The notes beneath the pieces were generated by a model that ran no database searches, was not told the DNA's origin, and saw only the letters and a list, made by a program, of their open reading frames with translations. 16,782 nt of DNA from Methanothrix sp. (GTDB lineage: Archaea > Halobacteriota > Methanosarcinia > Methanotrichales > Methanotrichaceae), in contig JAABPZ010000002.1 in the NCBI GenBank assembly GCA_011391755.1, positions 1-16,782 of the forward strand. The letters are read 5' to 3'. Shown here piece after piece: positions 16,052-16,782 of the stretch; position 1 is the first letter of the stretch; the number at the start of each line of letters is the position of its first letter. A program made the translations under genes and the position numbers.

Positions 16052-16262
16052 CATTTGGCCAAAGACTTCAGCCATGACGAGCTAATTCAAAGGGACAAAG
16101 CCAGCCGGGACGTTTTCTGGCTCAAGGATGAAGCCTGGCGGACTCAGATAACAAGACGGAGTCTGAAGTGCTGGCGGCTGAGATTGGGGGGGCCTGGAGA
16201 CGGCGCGGGTGCAGTCTAGGTCGATTTATGAAGAGCTGGGAGAGAGACAGGCAGAAAGCTAA
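16052..16262 (+). pseudogene. Remnant of type I restriction-modification methyltransferase (HsdM C-terminus)
   Basis: Three consecutive pieces in three reading frames together give the C-terminal end of a type I N6-adenine methyltransferase subunit. 16067-16138 reads 'FSHDELIQRDKASRDVFWLKDEAW'. 16141-16185 reads 'DSDNKTESEVLAAEI'. 16194-16262 reads 'LETARVQSRSIYEELGERQ' and then AES-stop. Intact HsdM proteins have the same order: 'Y..EELI.RDKASLDIFWLKD.SLEDSDNLP.P.VLAAEIVEDLE'. The first junction needs a 1-bp loss and the second falls at a run of seven G (16186-16192). The catalytic methylase core is absent upstream, so this is a truncated, frameshifted relic with no function expected. The family call is from memory of the motif, without an alignment. 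Confidence 0.6.
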
Positions 16263-16290
16263 GGCAAGAAACCAAGGCGAACTTATCTTT

Positions 16291-16449
16291 ATGAGTGGTT
16301 TAGGGGCGATCAATGAACCGGGTGGATTTGGGGTCTGGCACGGGGTGGTATCCAAGGACCCGGCGGATGTCAAATACCTCCCGGAGTATGATGCCGGAAG
16401 ATGCCAAGGCGAAGATTTGGTGGCGGTGACGGCTAATGGCAGACGATAG
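16291..16449 (+). other. Short reading frame, possible gene fragment
   Basis: A 52-codon frame from ATG 16291 reads 'MSGLGAINEPGGFGVWHGVV', then 'SKDPADVKYLPEYDAG'. The 'DPAD...LPEYDAG' block weakly resembles the region before the 'GDGLHP' motif of some GDSL/SGNH hydrolases. No catalytic Ser, Asp or His block is present and no SD is seen. It is most likely a fragment within the eroded tract. Confidence 0.25.
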
Positions 16450-16482
16450 CCAAAAATACCCAGCTCTGTTTCGCCCATAAGC

Positions 16483-16569
16483 ATGATGGATATTGACGAG
16501 ATGATAAGAGTCATCAGTCAGGCAGGATACTTGGTGGAGAAAGATTTGAAGGAGGGATGCGGTTGAACC
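16483..16569 (+). other. 28-codon frame of unknown nature
   Basis: The frame reads 'MMDIDEMIRVISQAGYLVEK', then DLKEGCG and a stop. It is helix-like and ends within the terminator hairpin. It could be the tail of a lost gene or a small peptide. No SD is visible, and no function can be proposed. Confidence 0.2.
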
Positions 16570-16587
16570 GCAGCATCTTGTTTTTTT
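16559..16587 (+). terminator. Hairpin plus T-run terminator
   Basis: GCGGT-TGA-ACCGC (16559-16571), flanked by GAT/ATC that may extend the stem, is followed by TTGTTTTTTT. It would end transcription of the eroded locus on the plus strand. It resembles a bacterial rho-independent terminator more than most archaeal ends. Confidence 0.55.
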
Positions 16588-16603
16588 AAGTTTTTCATGT
16601 GGA

Positions 16604-16742
16604 GGCACCACAGTTCACAGAAGGACGCACAGAGCGATTAACTAACAATTGGAAAAACATAGTAACCTGAAGTTAGCAACTGGAAATAGCTAAGAGCCAT
16701 ATTATTATCTCGTCTTTGTGCCTTTGTGACTTTGTGGTGATC
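16604..16742. repeat. Imperfect inverted repeat built on a TTTGTG octamer
   Basis: The right arm (16711-16740) has three tandem octamers, TCTTTGTG-CCTTTGTG-ACTTTGTG, then GTGA. The left arm (about 16606-16635) reads as an imperfect reverse complement: CACCACA, CACAGAAGG, CACAGAG. The arms enclose about 75 bp of AT-rich DNA with no ORF. Similar ACAAAG-type period-8 repeats occur between genes in many environmental genomes. The structure is compatible with a small non-autonomous repeat element. Confidence 0.5.
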
Positions 16743-16782
16743 GTATTTCGCCGTCAACTGGAGAAATATATTAATTTTAGAT

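Noticed and set aside
16122..16514. 130-residue minus-strand frame in the right-hand tract
   Set aside because: It is antisense to the HsdM-like relic and rich in Ser and Pro, with no SD and no recognisable fold.
1..16782. CRISPR arrays, tRNA or rRNA genes, and complete insertion sequences
   Set aside because: No regularly spaced repeats, no tRNA cloverleaf with a recognisable T-loop and no transposase motif were found on reading both strands.

Overview
The window looks like a chromosomal stretch from a methanogenic archaeon of the Methanosarcinales, most likely Methanothrix (Methanosaeta) or a close relative. This is inferred from gene content: an archaeal RND exporter paired with a COG1361 S-layer-type protein, a GAF-rich hybrid kinase, a methanogen-type iron-sulfur flavoprotein, a DUF362 ferredoxin and an archaeal-length ThiC. 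Other archaeal signs are frequent TTG starts with strong Shine-Dalgarno (SD) sites, AT-rich TATA-like boxes and U-rich gene ends. No 16S or tRNA is present to confirm the taxonomy.

Layout. Bases 1-3000 (minus strand) hold an exporter operon: an RND/MMPL-family permease followed 3 bp later by a secreted COG1361-type protein that runs off the left edge. A GbsR/MarR-type regulator (3089-3607, plus) is divergent from it across an 88-bp region with repeated GTTCGGAA elements. A large soluble hybrid histidine kinase (3668-6826) follows: PAS, two GAFs, HisKA, HATPase, a degenerate receiver and an intact receiver. Its stop overlaps by a few bases the stop of a convergent Acg-type nitroreductase-like gene (6823-7851, minus).

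Bases 7852-10196 form a redox neighbourhood. The nitroreductase-like gene is divergent from a DUF362 protein with two [4Fe-4S] ferredoxin motifs. That protein is tightly followed by an iron-sulfur flavoprotein and then a four-helix membrane protein resembling DUF420. Bases 10287-15217 are on the minus strand. In the direction of transcription they are thiC (HMP-P synthase), an M6-type metalloprotease with a C-terminal P-domain, a secreted protein with a Pro/Gln/Thr-rich linker, and a small unknown protein. A metallo-beta-lactamase-fold hydrolase (15259-15897, plus) is divergent from thiC.

The last 885 bp contain no intact gene that I can support. They hold a frameshifted remnant of a type I restriction methyltransferase (HsdM C-terminus), another short fragment with weak resemblance to a GDSL/SGNH hydrolase, a hairpin plus T-run terminator, and an imperfect inverted repeat built from a TTTGTG octamer. 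This reads as a decaying accessory locus.

No single gene set here is a clearly new system. The best candidates for a second look are the exporter/COG1361/GbsR module with its repeated operator-like elements, the four-gene redox neighbourhood, the M6 protease that lacks a visible signal peptide, and the eroded restriction locus with its inverted repeat.
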